Positions 51,101-59,100 of a DNA stretch of 64,000 nt are shown here, piece after piece. Source of the stretch: Ignelater luminosus (lineage: Eukaryota > Arthropoda > Insecta > Coleoptera > Elateridae); contig VTPC01000674.1 of assembly GCA_011009095.1 (NCBI GenBank), forward strand, positions 228,477 to 292,476. The letters run 5' to 3'. The number at the start of each line of letters is the position of its first letter. Within the stretch, counting starts at the first letter, position 1. The notes beneath the pieces were generated by a model. The model saw nothing but the letters and a program-made list of their open reading frames with translations. It was not told the DNA's origin and did not search any database. Both the position numbers and the translations under genes were made by a program.

Positions 51101-54100
51101 TTTATCCCCACTAATGTCTACAAAAGACCAGAATGAAAGGGATCATCTTGAGCAACCCACACCTATAATAATAATAATAATTACTATCATAATGTTTCAT
51201 TATTATTTTTTTTTCTGGCACAAAAAAGTAAATCTCAATACGATAGGCAGTTTTATCTGCCTTATGTGTTGATTTTGGCATGACTTTTAAGCCAACCTAG
51301 TGTTTATTACTACTTTTATCTTTATTTATTTCATTTTCAGCTTTATAAGTGGCAGAGTGAGTATGATTTAAATCAGTGACTTAAATTGCAATTTATATCA
51401 TTGCTTTATTTGTAAGAGAATTATGATTTAAATCAGAAATTGAGCAAATTGTATTTCTATTCCCTTAGAACAAAAAACTTTATGGTCTCTGTCTATATTA
51501 CTTTGTTCTTATTATTACAGGATATATTGAATATGCCACATGAAATTAAAATTAAATTGAACGATTTTGTAGAATGATACTTTGAATTTGAGGTTTATTA
51601 CTCGACAAACATTTTATTTATAGTCTACAATTTTCTTTGATTACAACATTAAATATTGCTATATTAATTTTTTCCATCTAACTCCTCTGTATATCAAAAA
51701 TTTTTACTTCATTTGATTTAAATCAGAAAAATTAACTTCTGATTTTTTTTACAAAAAGTCATGATTTTTACCCACCCTGACAAGTGGTATATCATTGTAC
51801 TCAGACAAGAATAAGCTTTCCAATTATGTCAAATTTAACCCCTTGTGTCATTTAAAAAAAAAATTAAGTAAGTGCTGTATCTCAAAAACTAATAAAGAAA
51901 AGCTGTTGAAGATAATTGCAGTAATAGATTTTAATCACTTCAATATACGCCCTAAATTTCATGTTAATCCAACGAAAAGTTTCTTAGATATTAGGCCAGT
52001 TCCACACTGTTGAAATGCAGTGTGTTTTCCAATGCTGCTTAGAACAAAAACACATGATCCCATTGCTAATCAAAATTTAAAAAAACAGTACATTTCTGGT
52101 TTGGTTACAATGCTGTTTGGTAATATTTAGGAAGTTGATTATTCAAGAAATTATTCGAAATCGAAAAACCATCATTTTTGACAATGTTTCTTGCTCTTAT
52201 TTTCCAAGAATGAAATGAGTGTTGGCATACTTTGTTTAATTCTTTTTGTGTTTTTACAAAATTCTATGTGGTAGTTGTTTAAAAACACTATTTTTTAATA
52301 TGATTGTTATTAATAATTACCAATTTAAATTGATTGTATTTATTGTATTAGATAAGAAAATGCCTGGAAAATCAAAAGATGAACAAATGGCTGAGAAGAA
52401 GCAAGAATTAGAGAAAAGGTTACTGGACGTTAATGATAAAATCGGAAATACAAAGAAAGCTACAAAGAAAGGTTAGTGTTTCTAATTATTAGATTTATTC
52501 TTATTTGAACTTAGGCTAGTTTAAATAGGGGATATTCCCGCAATACTAGACAGTTTTCAGTATAGGACAAAATTTTGATACCTGTGATAATAGTTGCTGT
52601 TTTAGAAGTAGGTTTAGTTAGTGTAAATAATTATTACAAGGGTGATTAATTCACTGAACATTTTTAATTTTTATTCATAAGTAATATTAGAGCCACATAT
52701 AATAATTGAATAAATAAAGAGGTGTGCACGAAAACTGATTGCCTAGCACAATATCACAAATGGGAACTGATACTAACTCAATTTAAAATAAAAAAATTTT
52801 TTTTAGGTAAGCATTTGGTAGGGTTCCTTTCACCGAAAACATAAGATTGGCATATGTTTTAAAGTTAGATTATAGTGAAATAGCGTGCCTTGAGAGGGTT
52901 ATACATTGGAAAACTTCCCACCTTGAATAACTCTTTAATTAGTAAAATTATCAAAAATTGCTGAAAGACGTCGATTTTGTTTTGGAGAGGGGCATTTAAT
53001 ATCCTATTCTAATCACCCCCGTCCCAAAATTTTAATTAAATACATTTCTGTCTCTAATTTACGAATGGCTTGGCTGATTTTAATTTTATTTGATGTAAAA
53101 GATTGAGAATTTTATACCCTTTAATGATATATCACACATGGGGTAGTGCCATTTAAAATTTTGTAGTGTGGGTGGTTGGGGGGAGGGTGAAAGTTTCCCA
53201 ACTGATTAAAATAGGTTATTAAATGTCCCTCTCCAAAGCAAAATTGACATGTTTCAGCGATTTTTGATAATTTTACTAATTAAAGAGATATTCAAAGTGA
53301 GAAGTTTTCAAATGCATAACCCTCTCAAGGCATGCTATTTCACTATAATATAACCCTAAAACGTATGCCAATCTTATTTTTTAGATGAAAGGGACCTTAT
53401 CAAATGCTTATCTGAAAAAAATTTTTTTACGGCCACTCTAATACTACATATGTAAGCAAACTGTAAGAGCATCATATGGGCAACCAAAAAAATTATCTGA
53501 GAAAGATTTGAGAATTTTAAGATGAATTGTTAAACACGATGAATGTACTTCTGTTGGGGAAACAACCTTAATGGTATCAAAAGCATATGTCAATGGGTAC
53601 CTGCAGATGAGAAATAAAGCAATTGGGCTATAAGTTTTGTAAAATAGGATGATAGTGCTACAAATTTAATTTAGAGTTTTTTAGAATAAGATGGCTTTTG
53701 CAGAGAGGCTTCATAGCTCAGGTTACGAAATGCTATGTACAGTCAACTCATAAAGTAGTGTCGCAAACTGTTTTACATCTTACTGTTTAACTTCTCATTT
53801 AATGTCAAATTCTGCATTTTACAGAATGTAATTGATTAACTAAGATTAATTTATTAAGTTAGTATGTATGGATTGCAAAGATTGTCATTAATTTAGACAT
53901 TAAATACCAGAATGTAAATCATTTTGCGACATTACTGTGAGTCAACTGTACCTATATACATTTAAAACTATTTTACTTTATATTTCACTTATGTGTAAAT
54001 TAAACTAACAGCTTAATCAAATGTACCTAGGTGAATACTTTTGATGCAGGACTCTCATTGTATGCATTAATAATTTTTAATGCACAGTTTTACCAGTGCT

Positions 54101-55634
54101 GTGACTATTTTTTGACAAACATACTGTCTCTTAAACAAAAAACACTCACAATTACTGATTATTTATTTAATTGATTTTATTGCTTTGAAGCAGATTTTAG
54201 ACTAATGTTTTCTACTATTAGAGAAAGAAATAGATACTAACAATACATTATTTTAAAAACTTCGTACCCTTTATATCTTGCATACAAATAAAAATATCTT
54301 GACAAGAAAAAATATGTCAATTGATACACAAAAGGGGACACAAAGATACAGAGTTCTTGACGTGAAAATCTCACTTGTTTGAAGAGTAGCTTGGGTTAAA
54401 TTAGACAAACTGTGAATCAGTAGGTGCACTTTTAAATCTTCTTTCCAGGTAAATTTATGATTGCATTCAAATGCTTTTTCATCACTATGATTCAAGTTTT
54501 TTAAATCACCTTTACTTTGTGTTTGACAGTATATAATTTTGTGTAAAAGAAAATTCATAAAAAATTTTATATAGGGTGATTCATGACATGTACCAAATTC
54601 AAAACTGGTGATAGAGGAGGAGGCCAAAAAAGTTCAGATCAACGTACATCTGATTTTATTTCCTTACTGAGTTAAAGGGATTTTAAACCCCTTGCAACAC
54701 ACTACAGAATCACAAACAAAAGTAATATTAAATTAGAAATAACATGTTACAATGTAAATCTTTTTTAGTTTACTTTTATATTATTGGTTAGTACTTGTTT
54801 ATTATTATATTATTAAAACAAATTATTTCTTGCATGAAGAAAATTTAACATTGCCATATCTCAGTAACAAAACAAAATCGAACATAATTGTTGATAAGAA
54901 CTTTTTTACTCAAAATAGTTCTACCTATAATCAGTTTACGTGGCGCACATGTCATACCAAAACAATAAGAAACAAACAAAATTATTCACAAAAAATTTTT
55001 AATGTTCGCTGTTCAGAAAAATAAGTAATTAATAAGTTAATAACTACAAACTAGAATAGTTTATTACGTTATAAGGAGTAGAATGAAGTCTTTTTGTGTT
55101 GAGCACGTTTGCTGCCGAGGCAGTGGAAAGAGTGCAAAACACAAAAGGACGTTCTACTCTGAGTGACATATAATATTTTTTCATCGAACGTACAAAATTA
55201 ATTAAAAGTTAAAATTCAAACTGACAGAACATTTAAATTTTAAATTTGATATTTGTAAACAAGGCCAGTTAGAGTATTGAAATATCATAACATTATTGTA
55301 TTAGTAGCATAATGTAAACATTTTATTACTGTAAAAAAAAAATAATGAACTTCAAATATCAAAATAGGCATATTATTATACGCTCAAAGAAAAATAAATA
55401 TTCTGAAGCAACATGCTAAACATACATCACTCAATAAGTTGAGACAGCCTCTGAATTATAAAGTATACTTCAATAATTTTTCTTTTTTCAGATGAGGCAA
55501 ATAAAGTGGACCCAGCAGGTGCAGGTGGACCATCTGGACGGTTATCATCCAGTTCTAGCAGTTCAGATTCAGACAGTAGCAGTTCGAGCCTGTCCAGCAG
55601 TTCTAGTGATTCTAGTGACAGCGAAGCAGGTTAG
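30131..55634 (+). CDS. fs(1)h: BET-family bromodomain protein, short isoform (12 coding exons)
   Basis: Orthologue of Drosophila female sterile (1) homeotic and vertebrate BRD2/3/4. It is a nuclear reader of acetylated histones that supports transcription through its ET domain. Exons: 30131-30182, 30244-30471, 30533-30890, 31397-31626, 32272-32583, 33480-33727, 33817-33976, 34032-34359, 35594-35794, 43096-43266, 52352-52471, 55492-55634. All phases agree and the coding total is 2535 bases, 844 residues plus stop. Domains: BD1 about 52-165 (WPF 74-76, Asn133), BD2 about 389-475 (WPF 392-394, Asn451), acidic Ser stretch about 480-515, Lys-rich coil 525-560, ET about 685-765, Ser-rich tail. Start ATG 30147 is the only one in the first coding exon. 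The length suits an insect short isoform; low-complexity insertions known from Drosophila are absent. Confidence 0.95.
30244..30471 (+). CDS. fs(1)h: fs(1)h exon 2: Pro-rich lead and BD1 N-terminal half
   Basis: Residues 13-88: [20 protein letters not shown], then the BD1 helix Z region ([12 protein letters not shown]), the WPF shelf and the end KKLNLP. Only 61 bases of intron separate it from exon 1 and 61 from exon 3. Confidence 0.95.
30533..30890 (+). CDS. fs(1)h: fs(1)h exon 3: BD1 C-terminal half and basic linker
   Basis: Residues 89-207: [34 protein letters not shown] and NCYVYNKP with the acetyl-lysine Asn133, then [13 protein letters not shown] and an Ala/Ser/Thr-rich linker. Ends in phase 1 with donor gtagta at 30891. 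Confidence 0.95.
30919..31323 (+). mobile_element. Mariner-type MITE, copy 1
   Basis: 405 bp with inverted ends cagggtgtatttaaaattgc / complement of gccattttgaatacaccttg; TA at 30917-30918 and 31324-31325. It lies in the intron after BD1 and is an inverted relative of 57414-57845. It overlaps the read-through frame after the exon 3 donor. Confidence 0.88.
31397..31626 (+). CDS. fs(1)h: fs(1)h exon 4: Pro/Thr-rich linker
   Basis: Residues 208-284, low-complexity Pro/Thr/Val linker between BD1 and BD2 ([17 protein letters not shown]). PGST.TTT is also seen in the Drosophila linker. Ends AAG in phase 0. Confidence 0.88.
31912..32107. repeat. Small palindromic element in intron 4
   Basis: Arms 31912-31972 and 32037-32107 are inverted copies of each other (landmarks tatgttaatgtttggtt, tataaaaagcttctttat). 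Probably a small MITE. No coding capacity. Confidence 0.75.
32272..32583 (+). CDS. fs(1)h: fs(1)h exon 5: nuclear-type basic motif and pre-BD2 helix
   Basis: Residues 285-388. [18 protein letters not shown] is a strongly conserved BET motif likely acting in nuclear localisation. [19 protein letters not shown] follows, then [20 protein letters not shown] leading into BD2. Phase 0 at both ends. Confidence 0.95.
33480..33727 (+). CDS. fs(1)h: fs(1)h exon 6: second bromodomain (BD2)
   Basis: Residues 389-470: [20 protein letters not shown] (WPF 392-394), [20 protein letters not shown], then [20 protein letters not shown] with acetyl-lysine Asn451, and KLQDVFEM. Almost the whole domain is in one exon, unlike BD1. 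Ends in phase 2. Confidence 0.97.
33817..33976 (+). CDS. fs(1)h: fs(1)h exon 7: acidic Ser-rich phosphorylation-type stretch
   Basis: Residues 472-524: [14 protein letters not shown] closes BD2. A Ser/Glu/Asp run ([20 protein letters not shown]) follows, like the CK2-phosphorylated patch of BRD4. Ends GAA in phase 0. Confidence 0.93.
34032..34359 (+). CDS. fs(1)h: fs(1)h exon 8: Lys-rich coil
   Basis: Residues 525-633: [20 protein letters not shown] and further [11 protein letters not shown] match the conserved basic motif B/coil of BET proteins. A Ser/Pro/His-rich linker follows. If the donor at 34360 is not used, the frame stops three codons later (GIQ, then TAA 34368-34370). Confidence 0.92.
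34843..35508. mobile_element. hAT-like MITE in intron 8
   Basis: Ends caggattcagagttagttac and the complement of ttgctctgaaccctg are inverted. Subterminal gttactttt repeats occur on both sides. A clear 8-bp duplication is not visible. About 666 bp, noncoding. Confidence 0.65.
35594..35794 (+). CDS. fs(1)h: fs(1)h exon 9: basic linker and start of ET
   Basis: Residues 634-700: [15 protein letters not shown], then the conserved [20 protein letters not shown] and SLDINKLP, which open the ET domain. Phase 1 at both ends. The following intron is 7.3 kb. Confidence 0.95.
36418..36701. mobile_element. Small MITE in intron 9
   Basis: 284 bp with ends caaggagcggtatcacttag and the complement of ctaatctctgccgctccttg. 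Flanks (ataataag / gtaatagg) give no clear duplication. Confidence 0.7.
36830..38120. other. Slightly GC-richer intronic stretch, unrecognised
   Basis: Less AT-rich than its surroundings (for example cctgggagatgtcgtcccag near 37391) with no open frame of note. Possibly a decayed transposon; no family could be named. Confidence 0.3.
38865..39420 (-). pseudogene. Mariner-like transposase remnant
   Basis: On the minus strand: [18 protein letters not shown] then [20 protein letters not shown] (HTH), later [16 protein letters not shown] and [20 protein letters not shown], equivalent to the family motif WPPRSPDLSPCDFFLWG. The central catalytic region between these is deleted, and stops are present. 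Confidence 0.7.
39519..39882 (+). repeat. Dispersed repeat, copy 1
   Basis: Inverted, diverged copy of 48736-49081 (landmarks aactccgaaggagtcgttac, ttctacatcaaaaactaaag, ggaacatggtcaaaatg). Internally it contains two related blocks, each with aacatggtcaaaatg. Family not identified. Confidence 0.8.
40790..40930 (+). pseudogene. Mariner-like transposase fragment
   Basis: Plus strand reads [20 protein letters not shown] then ADLTPT with a stop and FFSL, equivalent to RWIGRGGPIEWPARSPDLTPLDFFLW of insect mariner-like transposases. Only the region around the third catalytic position remains. Confidence 0.75.
42276..42969. mobile_element. hAT MITE with nested mariner MITE
   Basis: Inverted ends tagggatcaaccgatat and the complement of atcgattgatctcta, flanked by a perfect 8-bp duplication gtaaatat (42268-42275 and 42970-42977), the hAT signature. 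Without the nested insertion it is about 0.4 kb. Located in intron 9. Confidence 0.9.
42294..42583. mobile_element. Mariner-type MITE nested in hAT MITE
   Basis: 290 bp with ends cagggtgatcattttaaaac / complement of gttttaaaatgatcaccctg. TA lies on the left (42292-42293) and CA on the right (42584-42585), a TA duplication with one mutation. It splits the cgatat/attgg subterminal sequence of the host hAT MITE. Confidence 0.88.
43096..43266 (+). CDS. fs(1)h: fs(1)h exon 10: core of the ET domain
   Basis: Residues 701-757: [40 protein letters not shown] and [16 protein letters not shown], the most conserved part of the extraterminal domain, which recruits NSD3/JMJD6-type partners in vertebrates. 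Ends in phase 1 at donor gtaagt (43267). Confidence 0.96.
43323..43352. repeat. Short stem-loop just after exon 10 donor
   Basis: agcactcttgg (43323-43333) pairs perfectly with ccaagagtgct (43342-43352) over an 8-base loop. It lies in the intron 57 bases after the exon 10 donor, within the stretch that stays open in frame if the donor is skipped (stop 43386-43388). Confidence 0.6.
46763..47201. mobile_element. MITE with perfect 8-bp duplication
   Basis: 439 bp in intron 10. Inverted ends cttagatcacatatactccg and the complement of cggagtatatatgatctaag; flanks tatactgt at 46755-46762 and 47202-47209 are identical. An 8-bp duplication fits hAT or P-type elements. Same family as 4661-5060. Confidence 0.93.
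47539..47923 (+). mobile_element. hAT-like MITE, copy B
   Basis: 385 bp, ends tagtgatgtaacgaatat and its inverted copy. Flanking 8-mers attgttac / attgttat differ at one base. Inverted relative of copy A at 3860-4272. Located in intron 10. Confidence 0.92.
48736..49081 (-). repeat. Dispersed repeat, copy 2
   Basis: Opposite-orientation copy of 39519-39882. It lies in intron 10, so the two copies flank exon 10 as an inverted pair. Confidence 0.8.
51360..51779. mobile_element. Small hAT-related element in intron 10
   Basis: Contains several copies of atgatttaaatca and ends in accctg (right), like the termini of the hAT element at 20416-24779. The left terminus is unclear. Confidence 0.5.
52352..52471 (+). 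CDS. fs(1)h: fs(1)h exon 11: C-terminal part of ET and following coil
   Basis: Completes Tyr758, then [20 protein letters not shown] and [36 protein letters not shown] is near-invariant among insect BET proteins. Phase 1 at both ends; donor gttagt. Confidence 0.95.
52683..53447. repeat. Palindromic MITE in intron 11
   Basis: Two long inverted arms (landmarks ataagattggcatatg, gccttgagagggttatac, ttgataattttactaatt) meet near 53060-53100. Outer motif attagagccac / complement of ggccactctaat. An extra block of roughly 100 bases follows the left terminus. Confidence 0.8.
53462..53640 (+). pseudogene. Tc1-like transposase N-terminal fragment
   Basis: Reads [20 protein letters not shown], then a stop, then [14 protein letters not shown]. 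This resembles the GRPRKLSERDxRxLxRIVKK hinge between the HTH subdomains of Tc1-like transposases. No catalytic core follows. Confidence 0.5.
54409..54525 (-). pseudogene. Possible C2H2 zinc-finger fragment
   Basis: Minus strand reads [20 protein letters not shown] then [11 protein letters not shown]. The end fits a C2H2 finger (FECxx, F, L, HxxxH) with a GEK-like linker, but the second Cys is missing. Could be a decayed zinc-finger gene piece or coincidence. Confidence 0.35.
55492..55634 (+). CDS. fs(1)h: fs(1)h exon 12: Ser-rich tail and short-isoform stop
   Basis: Residues 798-844: [18 protein letters not shown] followed by a Ser/Asp-rich tail ending SDSSDSEAG and TAG (55632-55634). The same ending is known from the Drosophila short isoform. 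A donor-like gttagc at 55630 overlaps the last Gly and stop, allowing a long isoform whose further exons are not in the window. Confidence 0.92.
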
Positions 55635-57050
55635 CTCTCACTCACACTCTCCAACAACAGTGATAATATGTCATGTTTTAACAGATGACATTCTGTTTAT
55701 AATAATTACAATATTAATACGTTCAATACGTTACATTAGGTTCATACCTTATACGTATTTTGTACCTTAAGTTAGATTTATTTTTCTCGAATTGAGTGGG
55801 TGTGGCGTCGTTAATAATATACAGTTCCAGTAGAATAGAATATGTAAGTGCCATGCACACGAACATTCGTCCTCCCTCCTTTTTTTATAGCTTTTTAAAG
55901 CACTATTTTTATTATTGAAAGTTGTTTATTTAGTTGAACCATGTTTAATTTATTTTTTCACATCTTTCTATAGATTTGTAGGTTTTATAGAAATCGTTAA
56001 TTGAATGATTCTTAATCAAGCACGTTTTATTTGACTATAATTATAAAATTATAATGAAGATGTAATTCATTTTTTATTTTAAACATTGTCTATACCAAGC
56101 AAATTTTATTAAAATATATTGATTTACAATCTTGTAAAATATACAAACTACAAAACCACACATTACATCTATTTTTGGAAATGATTTGCATACAATAATA
56201 AAGTTTAAATAAATGACAACATAAAAATTAAAAGTAAATTATAGAAAACAAATTACAGTTGTAAATTGTTAATTGTAGCTCTAATAATGCTGTTTTTCAT
56301 AATTTATTTATTATTTTTAAACTTGATATAAGTTGACCACCTAAAAACGTTGATTTATTACAAAATTTAGGCATGATTTCTCTTTTCCCAGACTTGATAA
56401 GCTATATCCAGATTTAATAAAATTACATTGAAAATGATGCATAAGATAGCATCATCGTATATACAGCAATAATAACAGTCATCATTGATTCACAAGAGTG
56501 TATCACCGGCACAACGGGATTAATTAAAATGTGTTATAGTATGTATTATTCCAGTAGCAAACCCCGTTTTACAGCATGAACATAAATCAATGGTGCAAAA
56601 AGAAACCATAATAACTATTTGAATATCTAATATAATCTTTATGTACATTACAACCTTGGCCATATTATTAGAGACAACCTAGTTTTCAATTAAATTCATT
56701 TGTAGAATGAAGTTTTTGAAAACGTGAGTACTTCATGGGTGAAGTGTTTTATAGCAGGTTCTGTTTTTCTTGTGCATGCATCATTTTCTGACAATAACTG
56801 ATATTATAAACTGAATTCAAGTGACAAGAGGATACTTCAAAACTTTCTCAACCATAGACTTTAAATTGAATTAATATGTGTGCTATTTGAGAAATTACAC
56901 AATTTATATTGGACTAATTTACATTCACCTTGTATATTTTCAAAACATCTTACAAAAACTAGTATTGTAAATATTTGTGATGCTCATTTGCATTTATGAT
57001 GGAAACTTTAATCTATAATTTTGATTTGACAATTTTATAACCAAATAACT
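55635..57050 (+). other. fs(1)h 3' UTR and/or long-isoform intron
   Basis: No coding potential seen. An AATAAA hexamer at 56197-56202 could end the short-isoform transcript. Whether transcription continues for a long isoform cannot be decided here. Confidence 0.5.
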
Positions 57051-57052
57051 GA

Positions 57053-57116
57053 GTGAGCAACACCTCCTATCTACGTAGGAATCAAGTTATAGATAGAGGA
57101 GGTATTGTTTGCTCAC
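57053..57116. ncRNA. Candidate small-RNA hairpin
   Basis: gtgagcaa...cctcct.atcta pairs with tagatagaggagg...ttgctcac over a loop of about 16 bases, with a few bulges. About 64 bases, a miRNA-precursor shape. No known miRNA was recognised. Confidence 0.25.
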
Positions 57117-57413
57117 AATCAATCTACTATAATTGTCTAAGTCAGTAAAAAATAAAGAGAGAAAGATATATCAGATTCTAACAGCAGAAAAAATATAATT
57201 ACAACATACAGAAAATAGTTGTCAAAGATTAATTTTCTTGAAATTTTTAAAGAAGCCCCATTAGTTAGTGAAAGAAGAGTAGAAACCTGGACATAGTATT
57301 TACAAACAGACTTATTAAATTATTGACATTATAACTACATTAACAGGTTATGTTTTATTATTTTTATTTGTCATCATTTTGTCAAATTTTGCAATATCAC
57401 AGCTAAAAATATA

Positions 57414-57845
57414 CAGGGTGTATTCAAAGTGGTGCATAATCTGTACACCATATGAATCTACATCAAAATCTGAATCAAAAAGTGAAATACATTTTATGCC
57501 ATAAATCCATAGTTTTTAAAATATGTTCAATTAAAAGATCCTAAAGCTGGCAATGTTGCATATTTTACTAGGGTTGCTGGCTGCAAAGATTCTACAGCAA
57601 AGATTTAACAATAATGAGAAACGGATTGCAGGCAAACTATGAAGAAATAAAACAAAAATATGACCGAATGTTTCTTTTTATTACTTAGACATACAAATAA
57701 TTGTAATTGTTTTGTCTTCATTATTAAAAAAAAAGAAATTTGAATATGACGAAGTTTTCATCAAAATGGTATTAGAATTTCTTTCTCGGTTTGTGATGTA
57801 GAGTAATGTGGTGTACATATTATGTGTCATTTTAAATACACCCTG
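57414..57845 (-). mobile_element. Mariner-type MITE, copy 2
   Basis: 432 bp, ends cagggtgtattcaaagtggt / complement of gtcattttaaatacaccctg, TA at 57412-57413 and 57846-57847. Inverted relative of 30919-31323 (shared ttttgatgaaaac / gttttcatcaaaa, ctgaatcaaaaag). Confidence 0.9.
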
Positions 57846-58151
57846 TATAATTTTGAAGAGTAGCAAACTGACAATTTATTTTATGTTGACAGTTGCATGT
57901 TTCTTTTTTGTTTTTGACCAAATTAAAATGGTAGTTTTATGTATGAAAACATACTAAAAATTGGACTTATTGTTAGTAACATTCTATAATATTATTTTGC
58001 AACAGTAACGGCAACATAATGAAATAATAAAAATGTAAAATCCCAGCATGGAATTGGTATTAACCACAACATTTTGATTGCAAGTGGAAACGTCACGTCA
58101 ATTGCAATTTGAGGTTATAAATCTGTGTACTACCCTTTTGTTATTTACTTA

Positions 58152-59098
58152 CAGGGTTAGCCAAAAGTCTGGAAACAGTCTTATTGTAGCAATATCGATA
58201 GAATTAGCGGAATAATAAACCTTGGGGGGGGGGTATATTACACTATCTTATCTACATCTTAACAGGTAAAAAAAATTAATTCAATTATCCAGTTTCGCAT
58301 AATTGATATCAATTTTTAAATGGCACCCTAGTATTTTGATGACATTTTCTAAATCTGCATCAAATTCTAGATACAACAGTGAAGAAAAAAATTAAATAAA
58401 GTAATTTGCTTTGCTATAATAAATTAATAAAGTTTGCAGTTTTAGTGTATTTAGTCCTGTTAATAGGCAGAGCCATTATGATTCTTCTTTAGTGTATTGT
58501 GCTCCACGTACATCATCTAAATGCATCCTATAGGTGGGGAGTTGGAATACAACACTTAAGGGGTAGACTAAGCCGGGTCATTAGCAACGGCCATCAGCTT
58601 AGTATCATTTTAAGAGCCATTATGATTTTTCTTTAGTGTATTGTGCTCCACCTACATCATCTAAATGCATCCTATAGATGGGGAGTTGGAATACAACACT
58701 TAAGGGGTAGGCTGAGACGGGTCATTAGCAACGGCCATCAGCTTAGTATCATAATGGCTTCGCCTATTAACAGAACTAAATACACTAAAATACACTAAAA
58801 CTGCAAACTTTATTAATTTATTATAGCAAAGCAAATTACTTTATTGAATTTTTTTCTTCACTGTTGTATCTAGAATTTGATGCAGATTTAGAAAATGTCA
58901 TCAAAATACTAGGGTGCCATTTAAAAATTAAAAGTTGATATCAATTATGCGAAACTGGATAATTGAATTAATTTTTTTTACCTGTCAAGATGTAGATAAG
59001 ATAGTGTAATATACCCCCCCCCCCCCAAGGTTTATTATTCCGCTAATTCTATCGATATTGCTACAATAAGACTGTTTCCAGACTTTTGGCTAACCCTG
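58152..59098. mobile_element. Long-inverted-repeat mariner MITE with internal tandem duplication
   Basis: 947 bp: arms of roughly 300 bp (58152-58455 and 58790-59098) beginning cagggttagccaaaagtctg; TA at 58150-58151 and 59099-59100. The centre holds two tandem copies of a unit of about 135 bp (58471-58604, 58616-58752) starting gccattatgatt. A G-run near 58226 mirrors a C-run near 59017. Confidence 0.92.
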
Positions 59099-59100
59099 TA

